NCBI RefSeq assembly: GCF_001975665.1
Contig: NZ_CP019419.1
Location: 3,331,501 to 3,395,500, forward strand
Direction of reading: 5' to 3'
Length of the DNA: 64,000 nt
DNA from: Polaribacter reichenbachii
GTDB lineage: Bacteria > Bacteroidota > Bacteroidia > Flavobacteriales > Flavobacteriaceae
Positions 32,623-41,317 of the stretch are shown piece by piece. Each line of letters begins with the position of its first letter. Within the stretch, counting starts at the first letter, position 1. The position numbers were made by a program, and so were the translations under genes. Under the pieces are notes generated by a model, which saw only the letters and a program-made list of their open reading frames with translations, had not been told where the DNA came from and did no database searches.

Positions 32623-33651
32623 TCAAAGCGAAAATTCTTTACGTATAATTTCTGTTCCTGCTGTTAAAGCATTTAACTTGTCTTGAGCTATATTTCTAGA
32701 TAAAGGAGCCATACCACAATTTGTACAAGGGTAAAGATTTTCGATATCTACAAACTCAAGAGCTTTACGTAATGTGTCAGCTACCTCTTCGGGTGTTTCA
32801 ATGCTGTTGGTTGCCACATCTATTGCACCGACCATTATTTTTTTTCCACGAATCAGTTCAATTAAATCCATAGGCACTCCCGAGTTTTGACATTCTAAAG
32901 ACACAATGTCAATATTAGAATTCTGAATTTTAGGGAAAATTTCTTCGTATTGTCTCCACTCAGAACCCAATGTCTTTTTCCAATCATTATTGGCTTTTAT
33001 TCCGTAACCATAACAAATATGAACTGCAGTTTCGCAATCTAAACCATCAATAGCTCTTTCTAATACTGCCATTCCCCAATCGTTAACTTCTTCAAAAAAA
33101 ACATTAAACGCTGGTTCATCAAACTGAATAATATCTACACCTGCATCTTGTAGTTCTTTGGCTTCTTCATTGAGTGCTTTAGCAAATTCCCACGCCAATT
33201 TCTCTCGGCTTTTGTAATGGTTGTCATACAAAGTGTCAACCATTGTCATTGGTCCTGGTAATGCCCATTTTATAGGCTTATTGGTCTGTTTGCGTAAAAA
33301 TTTAGCATCATCAACAAAAACTGATTTTCGACGAGCAACATCACCATAAACTACAGGAACACTTGCATCATAACGGTCACGAATTTTTACAACTTTACGA
33401 TTTTCAAAATCAACACCACTTAAAGATTCTATAAACGTTGTTACAAAATGTTGGCGTGTTTGTTCGCCATCGCAGATAATATCAAGACCTGCTAATTGTT
33501 GTTCTTGTAACGAAATACGTAAGGCATCTTGTTTTCCTTCAAGTAATTTGTCGCCTTTTAATTTCCAAGGCGACCAAAGTTTTTCGGGCGTTGCCAACCA
33601 AGCAGGTTTGGGTAAACTTCCAACTGTTGATGTTGGTAATAATTTTTTCAT
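32623..33651 (-). CDS. mesD: folate-independent methionine synthase, MetE-core type (MesD-like)
   Basis: A 342-residue protein from ATG 33651 matching only the catalytic C-terminal domain of cobalamin-independent methionine synthase: it opens PTSTVGSLPKPAWL, then IICDGEQTRQHFVT, LPGPMTMVDTLY, IIQFDEPAFN, the zinc ligands in AVHICYGYG (His, Cys) and the distal Cys in LYPCTNCGMAPLSRN. Short MetE-core proteins act without 5-methyltetrahydrofolate. The neighbouring DUF1852 gene (15 bases upstream) is the known partner of the MesD group, whose methyl donor is unsettled. It makes methionine from homocysteine in the cytosol. Confidence 0.8.
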   Translation of the reverse strand: MKKLLPTSTVGSLPKPAWLATPEKLWSPWKLKGDKLLEGKQDALRISLQEQQLAGLDIICDGEQTRQHFVTTFIESLSGVDFENRKVVKIRDRYDASVPVVYGDVARRKSVFVDDAKFLRKQTNKPIKWALPGPMTMVDTLYDNHYKSREKLAWEFAKALNEEAKELQDAGVDIIQFDEPAFNVFFEEVNDWGMAVLERAIDGLDCETAVHICYGYGIKANNDWKKTLGSEWRQYEEIFPKIQNSNIDIVSLECQNSGVPMDLIELIRGKKIMVGAIDVATNSIETPEEVADTLRKALEFVDIENLYPCTNCGMAPLSRNIAQDKLNALTAGTEIIRKEFSL

Positions 33652-33666
33652 AATAATTTGTTTAAA

Positions 33667-34713
33667 TTAAATAGTGAAATTAGAAGACCACTGTTCTAAG
33701 AAACTTTTATAAGGCTTAATAAAATGCTTCTCAGCAAATTTACCTTGCTCAATTCCTAATCTAGTGCGCTCTTCTCGGTTGTATGAAATTTTTGTTAAGG
33801 AATGGTCTTGGTTATTCAAGCTAGGATTATAACTTAGCCCTGCAACAGCATTAGCATTATAAATTTCTGGCCTATAAATTTTTTGAAATGTTTCCATTGT
33901 GCTAATGGTACTAATTAATTCAAGGTTGGTGTAATCAGCTAATAAGTCACCAAAGAAATAAAATGCCAGAGGTGCAACACTGTTAGGGGGTATAAAATAG
34001 CGAACCTTTAAGCCCATTTTTGCGAAATAATCTTCTGTTAAAGAAGATTTGTTACTCTTGTATTCAAAACCTAATATAGGGTGATGATTTCCTGAACGCT
34101 GATAGGTTTTATTACTTGATACACTTAAACAGATTACAGGTGGTTTTGTAAAGTGTTTTTTATAGGTTTCTGAATTCACAAAACACTTAAATATATTACC
34201 GTGTAATTCACCAAAACCATCAGGAATGCTATACTGTTCTTTATCTTTATTATATTCTGAAAGTAATACGCTAAAATCATAATCACGCACATAAGAAGAA
34301 AAGTTATTTCCAACAATACCTTCAATACGGTTACCTGTTTTATGGTCGTTAATGTGTGTTTTTAAAACCTCAATTGATGGAAATGTTGCTCCACTATTAT
34401 CAATATCGATATCAACAGAAATAATTTCCAATTCAACCGAATATCTATCGTTATTTGCATTATCCCATTTAGCCAAGCTATTAAAACGATTATTAATCAT
34501 TTGAATAGTATTGCGTAAGTTTTCTTGACGATTTGCACCTCTAGCTAAGTTGGCAAAGTTGGTTGTTCTACGTGTATTGCTAGAAGGAATATAGTTTTCG
34601 TTGAAATAATTATTCTTTATTATGAATGTAATGTTATCCTTGGTTGTACTATGAGGGCTTTTAATAGCCTTGCTTTCTTTTGTACTTGAATTGTTTGATA
34701 AGATCGATTTCAT
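33667..34713 (-). CDS. mesX: DUF1852 protein (MesX-like partner of the methionine synthase)
   Basis: A 348-residue protein from ATG 34713. Recognisable features of DUF1852 are the Arg-rich N-terminal TRRTTNFANLARGANRQENL, LEIISVDIDIDNSGATFPSI, the HHPILGFEY segment and GLKVRYFIPPNSVAPLAFYF. It is the obligate companion of MesD in several bacteria and is proposed to be an oxygen-dependent enzyme that supplies or shapes the methyl donor; the chemistry is not established. Overlapping regulation with the Lrp gene is likely because the two start codons face each other across 136 bases. Confidence 0.78.
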   Translation of the reverse strand: MKSILSNNSSTKESKAIKSPHSTTKDNITFIIKNNYFNENYIPSSNTRRTTNFANLARGANRQENLRNTIQMINNRFNSLAKWDNANNDRYSVELEIISVDIDIDNSGATFPSIEVLKTHINDHKTGNRIEGIVGNNFSSYVRDYDFSVLLSEYNKDKEQYSIPDGFGELHGNIFKCFVNSETYKKHFTKPPVICLSVSSNKTYQRSGNHHPILGFEYKSNKSSLTEDYFAKMGLKVRYFIPPNSVAPLAFYFFGDLLADYTNLELISTISTMETFQKIYRPEIYNANAVAGLSYNPSLNNQDHSLTKISYNREERTRLGIEQGKFAEKHFIKPYKSFLEQWSSNFTI

Positions 34714-34790
34714 TTATTAGTAATTTGTAGTTTTTATACCTTACAAATGTGAAAATAAAAGAGTAATCATTTTAATTATGTATTAAAATT

Positions 34791-34834
34791 AGATAATTTG
34801 TCTTTTTAATGTATTTTTGAAGATAATTTATCTT
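34791..34834. promoter_or_regulatory. paired operator boxes between mesX and the Lrp gene
   Basis: AGATAATTTGTCT (34791-34803) and AAGATAATTTATCTT (34820-34834) are two similar palindromic boxes whose starts are 29 bases apart (near three helical turns), the spacing expected for an Lrp-type octamer. TATTTTTG at 34812-34819 matches the -7 element TAnnTTTG for the Lrp gene. Confidence 0.6.
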
Positions 34835-34849
34835 TTAGTAAGTAGAAAA

Positions 34850-35335
34850 ATGAAAAAAACAGATAATTACTCTTTAGAAAACTTAGATATGGTTGACTTG
34901 AAGTTGCTTAGAATACTTCAAAATAATGCAAAATTGACGACTAAAGAAATAGCGGCTCGTGTAAATTTATCTCCTACACCTGTTTATGAAAGAATTAGAC
35001 GATTCGAAAAAGAAGGCTTAATAGAAAAATATACAGCCATTGTAAATGCTGAAAAAGTGGGTAAAAAATTAACTGTCTTTTGTAATATTACTTTAAAGGA
35101 ACATACAAAAGAAATAGGAAACAAGTTTGTAAAGGATATTGTTTCTCTTAAAGAAGTAGTTGAATGTTACAATATTTCAGGGGATTATGATTTCTTATTA
35201 AAAATTATGGTTGATGATATGAAACACTATCAATCTTTTGTCATTAATGAGTTAGGTTCGGTAAAAAATATAGGAAGTGCACACAGCACTTTTGTTATAG
35301 GAGTTATAAAACATAGTTATACAGTGCCTATATAA
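34850..35335 (+). CDS. Lrp/AsnC-family transcriptional regulator
   Basis: Start chosen at ATG 34850 (MKKTDNYSLENLDMVDLKLL), which follows the operator boxes; an upstream TTG lies within them. 161 residues: helix-turn-helix (LRILQNNAKLTTKEIAARVN, LSPTPVYERIRRFEKEG) then the RAM ligand-binding domain (VVECYNISGDYDFLLKIMVD). Members respond to amino acids, often methionine or leucine. Divergent from mesXD, it is the likely methionine-responsive switch of this cassette. Confidence 0.9.
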   Translation: MKKTDNYSLENLDMVDLKLLRILQNNAKLTTKEIAARVNLSPTPVYERIRRFEKEGLIEKYTAIVNAEKVGKKLTVFCNITLKEHTKEIGNKFVKDIVSLKEVVECYNISGDYDFLLKIMVDDMKHYQSFVINELGSVKNIGSAHSTFVIGVIKHSYTVPI

Positions 35336-35414
35336 AATATTATAACGTATTAAATAGTTATTTAGTCAAATTTTATTTTACCTAAGATTTTGCCTCTAGA
35401 ATATGAGTAATTAA

Positions 35415-35541
35415 GCACAATGTGTATGGTTAGTTGTGTGGCTAAACAATTAAAGTTATTAAATAAAACACTAACCAAGAAAATCCGCGAGGATTTTTGT
35501 AAGTACGCTTTTACCAGCAATTTTTTTATACGGTGTTGTAC
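35415..35541 (-). repeat. attC-like cassette site 14
   Basis: Left box GCACAAT (terminal C to T), centre gaaaatccgcgaggatttt, right box GTTGTAC. The right end GTTGTACAGCG pairs with the far end of the next cassette (AATGCTGTAAAAG, 36754-36766) at 8 of 11 positions. Confidence 0.8.
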
Positions 35542-35548
35542 AGCGTTT

Positions 35549-36634
35549 TTAATTTAATGTTTTCATTGCCAATTCTGCTATTTCTCTGGTGATTTTTGTT
35601 GGAGAATTACAATCGCAGTTATTCAGTCCAACAACATAAATATCATAATCAGGAAGATATACACCCATAGACTTGAATCCGAAAAAGTGTCCACCATGTT
35701 CTCTGGTAGCAACTCCATTTATTTCTTTAATGTGCCATCCATAACCATAGTTAATATGCTCTCCGTTATTCAATGTATAGTTCGTAAATGCTTTTTTAGC
35801 TGTTTCTTTGCTAATTAGAAGGTTGTTTTTTATGGCTTCTTGCCAAGTAAACATATCATTGACGTTAGACATCAATGCACCTGCAGAATAGGCAAAAGAA
35901 TAGCTTACTTGTCTACGATTAACATAACCATTTTTATTATGGTAACCTGAAGCTCTGTTTTTAATAACTTTTCTATGACTTCCATATTGTGAAGACGTCA
36001 TTCCTATTCTTTTAAAAATTTGTTCTTCAACAAAATTAGCATAATGTTGTCCAGTTACTTTTTCAATGATATAGCCTAATATTACATATCCTGAATTATT
36101 ATATTTAAATTTATCTGCTGGAAGAAAATCCATAGGTTCATTTTTAAAAAAGTCTATTAGCTCTAAAGGTGTTAAATCTTGTGTCGAAATTGTATTTAAT
36201 CCCTTAACTCTGGTGAAATCTTTAATTCCTGATGTGTGTGTTAATAAATGATGAACTGTAATTTTATGTCCATTTGTTGGGTAATCAGGAATGAATTTAG
36301 TTATTTCATCATCCAAATTCAGTTTGCCTTTTTCTACAAGCATTAAAATAGATACTGCTGTAAACTGTTTTGTCATAGAGGCTATTTCGAAAACATTTTC
36401 CGTATGCATTGGAAGATTTAACTCAAGATTTGAAAGACCAAAAGCTTTTTTATAAACGATATTGCCATTTTTAGAAATTAAGAAGGTTGCTCCTGGAGTA
36501 TTAGGCAGGTATTTTTCCAGGAGTATACTGTCAATTTTGGATTCGAAATTTTGTGCAAAGATTTCAGATTGTGAATTAAGAGATAAAACTGTAATTAAGA
36601 TGAATAGGTACTTTAAATAAAGAGCGTTTTTCAT
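35549..36634 (-). CDS. secreted serine beta-lactamase-like hydrolase
   Basis: A 361-residue protein from ATG 36634 with an N-terminal signal peptide (LKYLFILITVLSLNSQSEIF then AQ). Class C penicillin-binding fold: nucleophile motif SMTKQFTAVS (Ser about residue 84), tyrosine motif YNNSGYVIL, and HGGHFFGF near residue 315. It acts outside the cytoplasm on an ester, amide or D-Ala peptide; it may be an esterase rather than a true beta-lactamase. It differs from the longer homologue at 8294-9715 by lacking the TPR-like tail. Confidence 0.87.
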   Translation of the reverse strand: MKNALYLKYLFILITVLSLNSQSEIFAQNFESKIDSILLEKYLPNTPGATFLISKNGNIVYKKAFGLSNLELNLPMHTENVFEIASMTKQFTAVSILMLVEKGKLNLDDEITKFIPDYPTNGHKITVHHLLTHTSGIKDFTRVKGLNTISTQDLTPLELIDFFKNEPMDFLPADKFKYNNSGYVILGYIIEKVTGQHYANFVEEQIFKRIGMTSSQYGSHRKVIKNRASGYHNKNGYVNRRQVSYSFAYSAGALMSNVNDMFTWQEAIKNNLLISKETAKKAFTNYTLNNGEHINYGYGWHIKEINGVATREHGGHFFGFKSMGVYLPDYDIYVVGLNNCDCNSPTKITREIAELAMKTLN

Positions 36635-36758
36635 TTTTTGTTGTTTTTAAATATTGTTTAATCGTTGGACGTGAGATCAAACAGTTAGGTTACAAAAAAA
36701 ATGACATATTGGAATTATTGATTAAAGTTATTGAACTCAGCGTAGTTTTTCCAAATGC

Positions 36759-36879
36759 TGTAAAAGGTGTTTGTACAAGGTTTGTTGCGTGGTTTAGCAA
36801 ATTCAAACCAAATAGAAAATCCGCAAGGACTTTCGCAAGTAAGCTAAAAGCAAGCAATAAGGTTTATACTTTGTTGCCA
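36759..36879 (-). repeat. attC-like cassette site 15
   Basis: Left box TGTAAAA(G), mutated from the usual YAAC; centre gaaaatccgcaaggactttc; right box GTTGCCA. The right end GTTGCCACCAG pairs with TTGGTACAAC (37546-37555) imperfectly. Confidence 0.7.
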
Positions 36880-36883
36880 CCAG

Positions 36884-37537
36884 TTATTTTATTCCGATAA
36901 CTATTTCAATCGGTTCGTTTTCATAATCAAATTCAACTTTTTTCATTTTGTGAATTGGACTGTCAAATCCTACAATTAAATTTCCATTAAATGACCTTAA
37001 ATCTAAAACACGAAATTTCTTCTTGTATTTAGTCAGTGTTTGTTTTTCCAAGTCTAAAAGTCCAATTCTTTGAAATTTTCCGCCAAAAAAAGATTTTTCC
37101 CAAATCGGAATTGCTATTTTCTGACCATTTCTTGTCCAAATTGCTGGTCCACCACAATTCTCACTTACTAAAACTGCTTTTGATTCATTAATTTTCAGCT
37201 TACACATTCCGCTCAAAGGTGCTCCCATTCCAATTTCATTCAGGTTTGAGTATTCTAAAGTTCCGCTATTTTGATTTTCTATTCCGTTTGAGTTTTTATT
37301 CGGAAAATCCCAAGCATTTGGATATTTCAAAGCATCTATTGAATAGCCAATAATTCGGCTTATTGAAACTTCATCAAATCTTAATGCTTGCAATATTGTT
37401 CTCGCTAAATATTTATCGTGTTTTTTAGCTTTATCAAACAATGTCATTAATCCACTCGCAGAAAGACGCTCATTTCCTGTCATTCCTCCAATTCCAATTA
37501 CGCTATTTGCTTTTTCGTAAATTTCTTCTTTCGTCAT
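36884..37537 (-). CDS. protein of unknown function
   Basis: A 217-residue protein from ATG 37537 without signal or membrane segments. An N-terminal helical part (LMTLFDKAKKHDKYLARTIL) is followed by a beta-rich region (SKAVLVSENCGGPAIWTRNG, QKIAIPIWEKSFFGGKFQRI) that may form a propeller-like or jelly-roll module; no family was recognised. It starts the run of small single-gene cassettes that continues to 43.4 kb. Confidence 0.7.
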   Translation of the reverse strand: MTKEEIYEKANSVIGIGGMTGNERLSASGLMTLFDKAKKHDKYLARTILQALRFDEVSISRIIGYSIDALKYPNAWDFPNKNSNGIENQNSGTLEYSNLNEIGMGAPLSGMCKLKINESKAVLVSENCGGPAIWTRNGQKIAIPIWEKSFFGGKFQRIGLLDLEKQTLTKYKKKFRVLDLRSFNGNLIVGFDSPIHKMKKVEFDYENEPIEIVIGIK

Positions 37538-37548
37538 TTATCTAATTG

Positions 37549-37681
37549 GTACAACGTTGTTGTATAAGATTAGTTGCGTGGTTTAAGGACTAAAGTTAGC
37601 AAATAAATCACAGATAGAAAATCCGCGAGGATTTTCGTAAGTAAGCAAAAAGCCAGCAATAAATTATATATGGTGTTACTT
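37549..37681 (-). repeat. attC-like cassette site 16
   Basis: Left box GTACAAC, centre gaaaatccgcgaggattttc, right box GTTACTT. The right end GTTACTTGCAG pairs with TTGCAAGTAAC (38735-38745). Confidence 0.88.
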
Positions 37682-37693
37682 GCAGTATTTTTT

Positions 37694-38731
37694 TCAATTT
37701 TGTTCTTGATTCCATTCATATTCTAAATTATATAATTCGTAATCAGAGAATTTCAATTTTTCAATAATACCATTATATATTTTATCAGGGTTATTTTTTA
37801 ATGCTTTCCAAATTTTTTCAAAATGTACATCTCTTTGAAAATCCTCTGTTTTCATAATAGAATTTTCTAATAATTTTCTAGATTCTAAATTTTTAAAACT
37901 TACAATAGTTTCGTAAAGAACCTTAATAATTATATAATCAAATCCAGTTTTTTTGTCTAATTCTTGTTGATGTATTTTTCTAACGTCACTAAATAAAACT
38001 TCATTAGGATGATTTATTACAGATTTTAAACCACAAGTTTGTATTTCAGTTCTTTTGCTATTAAGGAGTTTGATAATTAATGGCAAATTTTCTTTCTTCT
38101 TAAATCTTGATAAAGCTATAACAGCTGAATTTTCTCCTAATAATGCAAGTCTTTTTAATTGAGAATAAAACTTTTCTTCTGGCTCAATTTTTTCAAGAAG
38201 TTCGTTTTTATAATTTAGTATTAAATTTTCATTAAAAATGACTAAACTATCTAATTCTTTTTTTTGCTTTTTTAAAGAATCATTTCTCAAAGAGTATTTA
38301 TAAAATAAAGAATTAATTAGATAATCATTAACCCTTGTTTCATCTCCAATACAACCATATTGAGTATAAACAGTTGTAGAATCTTTCAGGTTGTTTTTTA
38401 AAATTTCAAAACTATTTTTATTTTTTTGCTTTACTAAAATATCATAAGTGTAACATTTAACGACTGGATTTGGATGTTCCATTAATGCCAATAATTCATA
38501 TTCAGAAGCATTTTTCTTAAACTCTATAAAGTTATCCCATTGTTTTGGTTTTGTTGGAAGTTCTCCAACAAAAGGCCCTGTGATTTCTCCATATTCAATA
38601 ATGTTTGAAATTATTGCTTGAGTTTTTGAACTTAATTTTCCTTCATTTAAGAAATCAATTTTTTCTTTCTTTAAATTACAAGAAGTAAATAAGATTAAGA
38701 AAGATATTAAGTAAGCAATTTCGTTTCTCAT
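37694..38731 (-). CDS. lipoprotein with HEAT-like helical repeats, unknown function
   Basis: ATG 38731 gives MRNEIAYLISFLILFTSC, a lipoprotein signal; a TTG three codons upstream in the cassette end was rejected. The 345-residue protein is helix-rich with repeated blocks such as YELLALMEHPNPVVKCYTYD and LPLIIKLLNSKRTEIQTCGL that resemble HEAT repeats. It is likely an envelope-anchored scaffold or binding protein. Single-gene cassette with closely matched ends. Confidence 0.75.
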   Translation of the reverse strand: MRNEIAYLISFLILFTSCNLKKEKIDFLNEGKLSSKTQAIISNIIEYGEITGPFVGELPTKPKQWDNFIEFKKNASEYELLALMEHPNPVVKCYTYDILVKQKNKNSFEILKNNLKDSTTVYTQYGCIGDETRVNDYLINSLFYKYSLRNDSLKKQKKELDSLVIFNENLILNYKNELLEKIEPEEKFYSQLKRLALLGENSAVIALSRFKKKENLPLIIKLLNSKRTEIQTCGLKSVINHPNEVLFSDVRKIHQQELDKKTGFDYIIIKVLYETIVSFKNLESRKLLENSIMKTEDFQRDVHFEKIWKALKNNPDKIYNGIIEKLKFSDYELYNLEYEWNQEQN

Positions 38732-38738
38732 ATATTGC

Positions 38739-38870
38739 AAGTAACGGTTGTGTATAAGAATAGTGCGGTTTTGTATGCGAGGATTTTCCGAAGGAAAATC
38801 AGATGTAACAAAAGCGCACGAACTCTTGATTAAGCACTAAACTACGCATTATTTTTATACGATGTTGTAC
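38739..38870 (-). repeat. attC-like cassette site 17 (variant centre)
   Basis: Left box AAGTAAC (partner of site 16), right box GTTGTAC. The internal stem is GATTTTCC-gaa-GGAAAATC, placed in the left half, followed by gcacgaactcttgattaagcactaaactacgc. The right end GTTGTACACAGGC pairs with GCTTGTGTACAAC (39311-39323) at 12 of 13 positions. Confidence 0.88.
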
Positions 38871-38879
38871 ACAGGCTTT

Positions 38880-39293
38880 TTATTCAGTTATATATTCAAA
38901 TACTATTTTCGGATTTATAGATTCCGATTCTTTTTTTTGTTTAAAAATCTCTAACTTTTTATTGTATCGAATTGTTAAAGTATCAAAATTTTTCCACTCA
39001 AAATTTACATCTTTTGGTTTTATAAATCCAGCACTTGCAACAAAGATTGGTTCAGGTTCATTTTTTTCGTCGTAATTGCATTCAGTCGCGTAAATATGAA
39101 TTGATCGATTCGTAGTCGCATTTCCAGTCATTTCAGTCATTTTTATTTTCCGCAAACTTTCGTAATCGCATTCCGCTTTTAATTCGGTTTCAGTTGGTTC
39201 GTCGAAAACCTCAAAGTTTGCCATTAAAACAACGAATCCGATAATGGCTATAATTCCGAGTAGTAAAATCCCAATTATTATCTTTTTTATCAA
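38880..39293 (-). CDS. single-pass membrane protein of unknown function
   Basis: A 137-residue protein with an N-terminal transmembrane helix (KKIIIGILLLGIIAIIGFVV) and a C-terminal region containing IHIYATECNYDEKNEPEPIF and FEWKNFDTLTIRYNKKLEIF, plausibly a small beta domain with a Cys pair. The start is a TTG at 39293; no ATG precedes the helix. No family was recognised. Single-gene cassette with 12-of-13 matched ends. Confidence 0.72.
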   Translation of the reverse strand: MIKKIIIGILLLGIIAIIGFVVLMANFEVFDEPTETELKAECDYESLRKIKMTEMTGNATTNRSIHIYATECNYDEKNEPEPIFVASAGFIKPKDVNFEWKNFDTLTIRYNKKLEIFKQKKESESINPKIVFEYITE

Positions 39294-39316
39294 GTTTGAG
39301 TGAGTTTTTAGCTTGT

Positions 39317-39450
39317 GTACAACGTTGTTGTGTAAGAAAAGTTACGTGGTTTAAGCAATAAAGTTAGTAAATAAAACACAAACCAAGAAAATCCGCGAGG
39401 ATTTTCGTAAGTAGGCTAGAACTAGCAATAAATTATATACGGTGTTGTAG
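39317..39450 (-). repeat. attC-like cassette site 18
   Basis: Left box GTACAAC (partner of site 17), centre gaaaatccgcgaggattttc, right box GTTGTAG. The right end GTTGTAGCACG pairs with TGTGCTACAAC (40195-40205). Confidence 0.9.
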
Positions 39451-39457
39451 CACGTTT

Positions 39458-39937
39458 TTATTCTGATTTTTTATAAGTCAAGATTATATCTTTATCGTCA
39501 GGTTGTATATGTTTTATTGTTGGATAATTATTTGCCTTTACTAAACTATCCCAATTTGTTTTAAAATCTTCTGAATTTTCAGGTTCAAGATATGATTCAG
39601 TTCCGTTTTTATATGATTCTTTAATCGATTTCGATTCGTAAAGCAATGTTCTAGTTAAATATTCTAATTGTCCAACAAGTTTTCCGTCTTGATAAAGTTT
39701 TATAAAACCATCGCACGTTGTTCCTCCACAATCTCCAGTAGGCAACACATAAATTCCGTTTTTATTCTTTTCTAAAATTGATTTATCATCAATCAATTCA
39801 AGAGTTTTATTTGCATAGTTAACATTCACAAGTAACCAATTTCCTTTGTTAAAATTTCGATTTTCTAAAATGTTGTCGGATTTTGAACAACTTGATAGTA
39901 AAATAAAAATGGTTGCTATTTTAATTGTTAATTTCAT
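39458..39937 (-). CDS. lipoprotein of unknown function
   Basis: A 159-residue protein from ATG 39937, lipoprotein signal MKLTIKIATIFILLSSCS. The mature region holds GIYVLPTGDCGGTTCDGFIK (Cys pair) and a beta-rich end KHIQPDDKDIILTYKKSE. Not recognised. It overlaps the short upstream gene (39934-40176) by 4 bases, so the two are translationally coupled in one cassette. Confidence 0.75.
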   Translation of the reverse strand: MKLTIKIATIFILLSSCSKSDNILENRNFNKGNWLLVNVNYANKTLELIDDKSILEKNKNGIYVLPTGDCGGTTCDGFIKLYQDGKLVGQLEYLTRTLLYESKSIKESYKNGTESYLEPENSEDFKTNWDSLVKANNYPTIKHIQPDDKDIILTYKKSE

Positions 39938-40176
39938 TGATTTTCTAAAATAAATTCATCGAACAGTATTTGTTCATTTTGCTTTTCAGTCGTCATTTCT
40001 GATAGTTTTAAATCACTCATTCCTCTTGGCGAATAGAAAAACGTTTTCCAAATTGGTCTATGTTTAATGAAAATATTTTTTCCTCCAAATTCATCGTGAG
40101 TATAGATTCCAACCCAGAATTTAGAGACGATTAAAATTCCGATTATTAATATTAAAATCCCTGTCTTTCTTTTCAA
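39934..40176 (-). CDS. small single-pass membrane protein of unknown function
   Basis: About 80 residues. The start is a TTG at 40176 (read as MKRKTGILILIIGILIVSKF); longer readings run into the cassette-end box and attC. One transmembrane helix is followed by a charged, largely soluble tail (IKHRPIWKTFFYSPRGMSDL). ATGA overlap with the lipoprotein gene downstream suggests the pair acts together at the envelope. Confidence 0.65.
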   Translation of the reverse strand: MKRKTGILILIIGILIVSKFWVGIYTHDEFGGKNIFIKHRPIWKTFFYSPRGMSDLKLSEMTTEKQNEQILFDEFILENQ

Positions 40177-40198
40177 TTCGTGAGTTTTCTCAAATGTG

Positions 40199-40332
40199 CT
40201 ACAACGTTGTTGTATATGGTTTGTTGCGTGTTTCAAGCAACTAATTTAGTAAATAATTACCGACCAAGAAAGTCCGCGAGGACTTTCGCAAGTAGGCAAG
40301 AAGCCAGCAATAAATTATATACGGTGTTGGCA
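40199..40332 (-). repeat. attC-like cassette site 19
   Basis: Left box CTACAAC (partner of site 18), centre gaaagtccgcgaggactttc, right box GTTGGCA. The right end GTTGGCAACTGGC pairs with GCTTGTTGCCAAC (41171-41183). Within the site the two outer boxes are not complementary beyond AAC/GTT, while each matches across its cassette. Confidence 0.92.
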
Positions 40333-40340
40333 ACTGGCTT

Positions 40341-41150
40341 TTATTTCCGTTCTAAAAATCTTATGTCATTCATATTAAATTCGTTTTTATAAGTTCCGAT
40401 TTTTTTTAAATAATAATATCTTAATCTTTCCGAACACGATTTATAATTGTCAGAACCTGTTACAGAATATTTTAGCATTTTTATTGGCTTAAATTCGTTT
40501 TTGTTAAATACAAAACCTTTTCCAAAATATTCAATTCCGCCATTTGGATAATTTTGATATTCGTTAAAAACTTTATTTATTAATAATCCTGCTACAATTT
40601 CATTTCCATTCTCCGAGTAAAATAATGTGTCAATAATCGATGCTTTATATTCAACTTTTTCTGGTAAATCAATTGCAGTACCTCTTTCAATCGTGTCATT
40701 ATATGTTTTACCATTAAAATATCTCAAAGCTAATTCTGCTGGTCTTTCGACTATTTTAACTTTTATTAAACTGTCAACTAATTTTTGAATTCTGATTTTA
40801 TCAAGTTCATAAGTTTTTGGGTCAACTCTTACATTATAAACAAATTCTTCTGGTGTTGTCGTTTCTGTTATTTTCAGAGAATACTCTTTTGTCAAATGAG
40901 TCATTGACAGAATTGCAAGTGGACAACTTAAAACTAGAAGAAACCAAACACTTATTTTTCGAATGTTATTTTTGAAGGATATTAAAATAAATACAATTGT
41001 TGAAAGAAACAGAACTATTGATGTAATCGTAAAAGTGTCAATTACATTTCCTAATCCAGAACCACTTTTGTCATTAAAAATATGGAAGATTGAAACTATA
41101 ATTCCAACTGCTAAAATTCCATATAAAATTTTAATTCCGTGTTCTTTCAT
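40341..41150 (-). CDS. multi-pass membrane protein of unknown function
   Basis: A 269-residue protein from ATG 41150. Three hydrophobic helices in the first 85 residues (YGILAVGIIVSIFHIF, TSIVLFLSTIVFILIS, SVWFLLVLSCPLAILSM) precede a periplasmic domain of about 180 residues ending in IKMLKYSVTGSDNYKSCSER and YYYLKKIGTYKNEFNMNDIR. Not recognised. Single-gene cassette with matched ends. Confidence 0.75.
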   Translation of the reverse strand: MKEHGIKILYGILAVGIIVSIFHIFNDKSGSGLGNVIDTFTITSIVLFLSTIVFILISFKNNIRKISVWFLLVLSCPLAILSMTHLTKEYSLKITETTTPEEFVYNVRVDPKTYELDKIRIQKLVDSLIKVKIVERPAELALRYFNGKTYNDTIERGTAIDLPEKVEYKASIIDTLFYSENGNEIVAGLLINKVFNEYQNYPNGGIEYFGKGFVFNKNEFKPIKMLKYSVTGSDNYKSCSERLRYYYLKKIGTYKNEFNMNDIRFLERK

Positions 41151-41176
41151 TTTTTAGCGTTCTGATTTTAGCTTGT

Positions 41177-41309
41177 TGCCAACGTGTTTGTGTAAGATTA
41201 GTTGCGTGTTTCAAGCAACTAATTTACTAGATTAATCACGAACGGCGAAATTCCGAAGGAATTTCCCAAGTGAGCTAAAACTAGCAATTAATTTTACACG
41301 GTGTTGTAG
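41177..41309 (-). repeat. attC-like cassette site 20 (variant central stem)
   Basis: Left box TGCCAAC, right box GTTGTAG, central stem GAAATTCC-gaa-GGAATTTC (the same paired variant as site 5). The right end GTTGTAGGTAG pairs with ATTACCTACAAC (42050-42061). Confidence 0.9.
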
Positions 41310-41317
41310 GTAGTTTA

